Below, in pieces: positions 60,406 to 63,435 of a DNA stretch of 63,435 nt; positions within the stretch are counted from its first letter, which is position 1, and every line of letters begins with the position of its first letter. Both the position numbers and the translations under genes were made by a program. Source of the stretch: Alphaproteobacteria bacterium (GTDB taxonomy: Bacteria; Pseudomonadota; Alphaproteobacteria; RF32; CAG-239); the NCBI GenBank assembly GCA_017937705.1, contig JAGBDC010000004.1:1-63435 (forward strand), read 5' to 3'. Under the pieces are notes generated by a model. That model was not told the DNA's origin. It worked only from the letters and a program-made list of their open reading frames with translations, and did not search any database.

Positions 60406-61020
60406 TTATATAATTCCCATTTTTTGAGCAGTGATGACCGCTTGAGTTCGATTCGTTGCTCCGACTGAGCGGAGTAGAGCGTTTATATGAAGTTTTACCG
60501 TTGCTTCCGAAACACCTATTTCATAAGCAATTTGTTTATTGGACATACCTTGTGCCACCAGTCCTAAAACTTGATTTTGCCGATGAGTTAATATTTTGTT
60601 TTTTCCCATATTATCGGTATTGCGATTTAGAAGAGTTGACGGAACATAAGTTCCTCCGTCCAGAACAAGTTTTAATGCGCTGGTCATAATATTATTTTCA
60701 GAACGTTTACTGATAAAACCGCAAGCGCCTTTTTCTAATATATTTCTGATATTTCTAATATTTTCCGACGCAGAAATTATTACAATTTTAGATGTAGGGG
60801 CGGCTTTTTTTATTTTTTCGAATCCTTGTTCCCAAGAAGATACGTCGCTCATTTCCAAATCGGTTATAATTAAATCGAAATCATTTTCCTGATTTAATAT
60901 TTTAAGAGTTTGCGCAAAATTTGATGTTTGAACGATGGTTATTGTATCGTCGAGAGACTCAACTAACTTTCCGAGCGCATCTCTGAATAATGCGTGGTCA
61001 TCGGCAATTAAAACTTTCAT
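60406..61020 (-). CDS. NarL/LuxR-type response regulator
   Basis: The 204-residue protein has a complete receiver (acid pair D7-D8 in IADDHALFRD, phosphoacceptor D54 in LIITDLEM, Ser/Thr in IVIISASE, Lys in FISKRSE). A LuxR helix-turn-helix follows (~140-204: LTHRQNQVLGLVAQGMSNKQ, then IAYEIGVSEATVKLHINALL). It has AGGAGGTTTT as ribosome site. No sensor kinase is adjacent, so its signal is unknown. Confidence 0.93.
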   Translation of the reverse strand: MKVLIADDHALFRDALGKLVESLDDTITIVQTSNFAQTLKILNQENDFDLIITDLEMSDVSSWEQGFEKIKKAAPTSKIVIISASENIRNIRNILEKGACGFISKRSENNIMTSALKLVLDGGTYVPSTLLNRNTDNMGKNKILTHRQNQVLGLVAQGMSNKQIAYEIGVSEATVKLHINALLRSVGATNRTQAVITAQKMGII

Positions 61021-61096
61021 AAAACCTCCTAAAACTTGCTATATCTTTGTTTTATGTAATCAGATATATAAAAATTTAAAGAGGTTTTTGAGAAGT

Positions 61097-61552
61097 TTAT
61101 TTCAATATTTTATATTCGATTCCCGCTTCTTTGAACATCTGTTCCGAATATGAAAGTTTATCTCTCCAAGTTCCGGTCGGCGTATTCGAGTCGATTTTCA
61201 TTTCGTTTGTAACCACCATTTTGATACCGGACTGAATAATTGCTCGAGCACAATCGGTACAAGGAGGATGAGTTGCGTACAAAACACAGCCCTTCAAACA
61301 AGTTCCGGTCAGACAGGCATTAAAAATAGCATTGCGCTCCGCATGTTCAAAAAAGTCATATTTGGTAGGGCGTTCCATACGTTCCGGAATGTTGTCATCA
61401 ACACCTCTAACCAAACCGTTATATCCGGTTGCTCTGATTTCTCTATCCGGTCCGACCACTACGGCACCGGTTTTTGTACTTGTATCTTTTGACCATGTGG
61501 ATACCAGTTTGGCCACTTCCATAAAGCGATAATGCCATTTATCTGAAAACAT
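61097..61552 (-). CDS. dCMP deaminase-family zinc enzyme
   Basis: The 151-residue protein has the cytidine/dCMP deaminase zinc site: HAERNAIFNA (His and catalytic Glu) and PPCTDCARAII (two Cys). WSKDTSTKTGAVVVGPDREI and GYNGLVRGVDD are typical of the dCMP deaminase/ComEB group, which makes dUMP for thymidylate. I start at ATG 61552, which has CGGAG eight bases before it; the open frame continues to 61582. Confidence 0.87.
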   Translation of the reverse strand: MFSDKWHYRFMEVAKLVSTWSKDTSTKTGAVVVGPDREIRATGYNGLVRGVDDNIPERMERPTKYDFFEHAERNAIFNACLTGTCLKGCVLYATHPPCTDCARAIIQSGIKMVVTNEMKIDSNTPTGTWRDKLSYSEQMFKEAGIEYKILK

Positions 61553-61686
61553 TTTTAGCTCCGTTAATATGTTATTTTTCATAAGTTTAATAACTAATTA
61601 TAATAAAGGCAATTTTTTTTTGCAAAGTTTGAGCATATAGTTAAGCGAATACTTGACAAATTCATTAAAATAGCCGACTAATATGA

Positions 61687-62994
<1,308 letters not shown>

Positions 62995-63017
62995 TCATAT
63001 TTGATTGTTTTAACAAT

Positions 63018-63047
63018 AAAACCGCTCTGTTTTCAGGGCGGTTTTTT
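63018..63047 (+). terminator. Enolase terminator
   Basis: AAACCGCTCTG pairs with CAGGGCGGTTT (one wobble pair) around TTTT and is followed by TTTTT. Confidence 0.9.
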
Positions 63048-63049
63048 GT

Positions 63050-63395
63050 TGTCTTTTCATCATTGTCATTGCTAAACCGTTTAGGGCTGTGGCAATCCTC
63101 ATTCCAAACTGTCATTACGAGGAGTGAAACGACGTGGTAATCCAGTTTACCACTTCGTCATTACGAGGAGCGAAAGCGACGTGGTAATCCAGTTTATCAC
63201 TTCGTCATTACGAGGAGCGAAAACGACGTGGTAATCCAGTTTACCATCCCGTCATTACGAGGAGTGAAACGACGTGGTAATCCAGCTTACCACTTCGTCA
63301 TTACGAGGAGCGATAGCGACGTGGTAATCCATAGAGGTTATAAGGCATATATTTTCTGGATTGCTTCGCAAGACTTCGTCGCTCGCAATGACAGT
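63050..63395 (+). repeat. Cluster of palindromic intergenic repeats
   Basis: Four 46-47 base units stand in tandem at 63111-63156, 63157-63203, 63204-63250 and 63251-63296, and a fifth partial unit runs to ~63331. Each starts GTCATTACGAGGAG, has GACGTGGTAATCCAG, and ends with a hairpin GTGGTAA/TTACCAC. A divergent unit at ~63057-63098 (GTCATTGC ... GGCAATCC) precedes them. One in inverted orientation follows at 63356-63394 (GGATTGCTTCGCAAGACTTC ...). A related copy lies at 24605-24660. No frame or unique spacers are present. Confidence 0.85.
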
Positions 63396-63435
63396 TTTGG
63401 GGTAAAAATGGGGTGGATTGTGGTTCGAAGAGGAA
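63396..63435. other. Unassigned end of window
   Basis: The last 40 bases are G/T-rich and contain nothing I can assign. Confidence 0.4.

Noticed and set aside
61653-61684. TTGACA ... TAATAT as the enolase promoter
   Set aside because: The spacing is 20 bases, too long for a standard sigma70 promoter; left unassigned.
63111-63331. Tandem 46-47 base repeats as a CRISPR array
   Set aside because: The whole unit repeats, with no unique spacers between repeats, no leader and no cas genes in the window.

Overview
The window is a dense, AT-rich bacterial chromosome segment. It opens inside a 5S rRNA gene and runs to just past an enolase gene. Several features point to a host-associated, low-GC alphaproteobacterium, probably an anaerobe or facultative anaerobe of the gut type. 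The 5S 3' end is alphaproteobacterial in style, and lolA-xthA sit side by side. There is a SUF-only iron-sulfur cluster with SufT, a TIGR01459-type HAD protein, a porin, an MsbA-like exporter and an outer-membrane lipoprotein carrier, so the cell is Gram-negative with an outer membrane. A class III (oxygen-sensitive) ribonucleotide reductase and a rubredoxin argue for growth without oxygen. The taxonomic call is inference; no 16S is in view.

Layout. 1-141: end of an rRNA operon and its terminator. 242-2518: remnant of a phage/mobile 'polyvalent' protein (nuclease-like, ADP-ribosyltransferase-like and zincin-like parts). 2.4-6.4 kb: single genes (pseudopilin, HD hydrolase, gpsA, small orphans). 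6.4-10.3 kb, minus strand: secF-secD-yajC and an NlpD-like LysM/LytM lipoprotein. 10.4-16.8 kb, plus strand: sufB-mazG-like-sufC-sufD-sufS-EamA-sufT. 18.7-21.9 kb: sufE followed by a sucC-sucD-like pair and comF. 21.9-24.5 kb: rubredoxin, slyX, SAH/MTA deaminase, cold-shock protein, MntP-like pump. 24.6-31.4 kb: mostly small envelope or orphan genes, several monocistronic with strong promoters but no Shine-Dalgarno site. 31.5-37.1 kb: marC and a Bat operon (DUF4381, batA, batB/C fusion, batD) lacking moxR and DUF58. 37.1-45.8 kb: MsbA-like exporter, lipoproteins, porin with a winged-helix regulator, xthA and lolA. 46.1-49.2 kb: NrdR boxes, nrdD, a separate glycyl-radical mini-gene and nrdG. 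49.3-53.7 kb: two large low-complexity proteins sharing a domain. 53.7-63.0 kb: housekeeping genes (alr, tatD, tcdA, HAD, ABC-F, Sel1, LuxR regulator, deaminase, eno). 63.05-63.4 kb: a cluster of palindromic intergenic repeats.

How the genes fit together. The SUF genes build Fe-S clusters needed by NrdG and many anaerobic enzymes. NrdG makes the glycyl radical, here apparently on a separate 69-residue polypeptide, so that NrdD can make dNTPs under NrdR control. SecDF-YajC, LolA, the porin and the Bat proteins serve the envelope.

The most unusual points are these. Class III RNR has its glycyl-radical domain split off as its own gene. The SucC/SucD-like pair has lost the phosphohistidine and partner residues. 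SufD carries an eight-cysteine insertion. The tandem 491- and 880-residue proteins are undescribed to me, and the larger one's C-terminal tail is shared with a distant 80-residue gene. All functions are assigned from reading the sequence; no database search was run.
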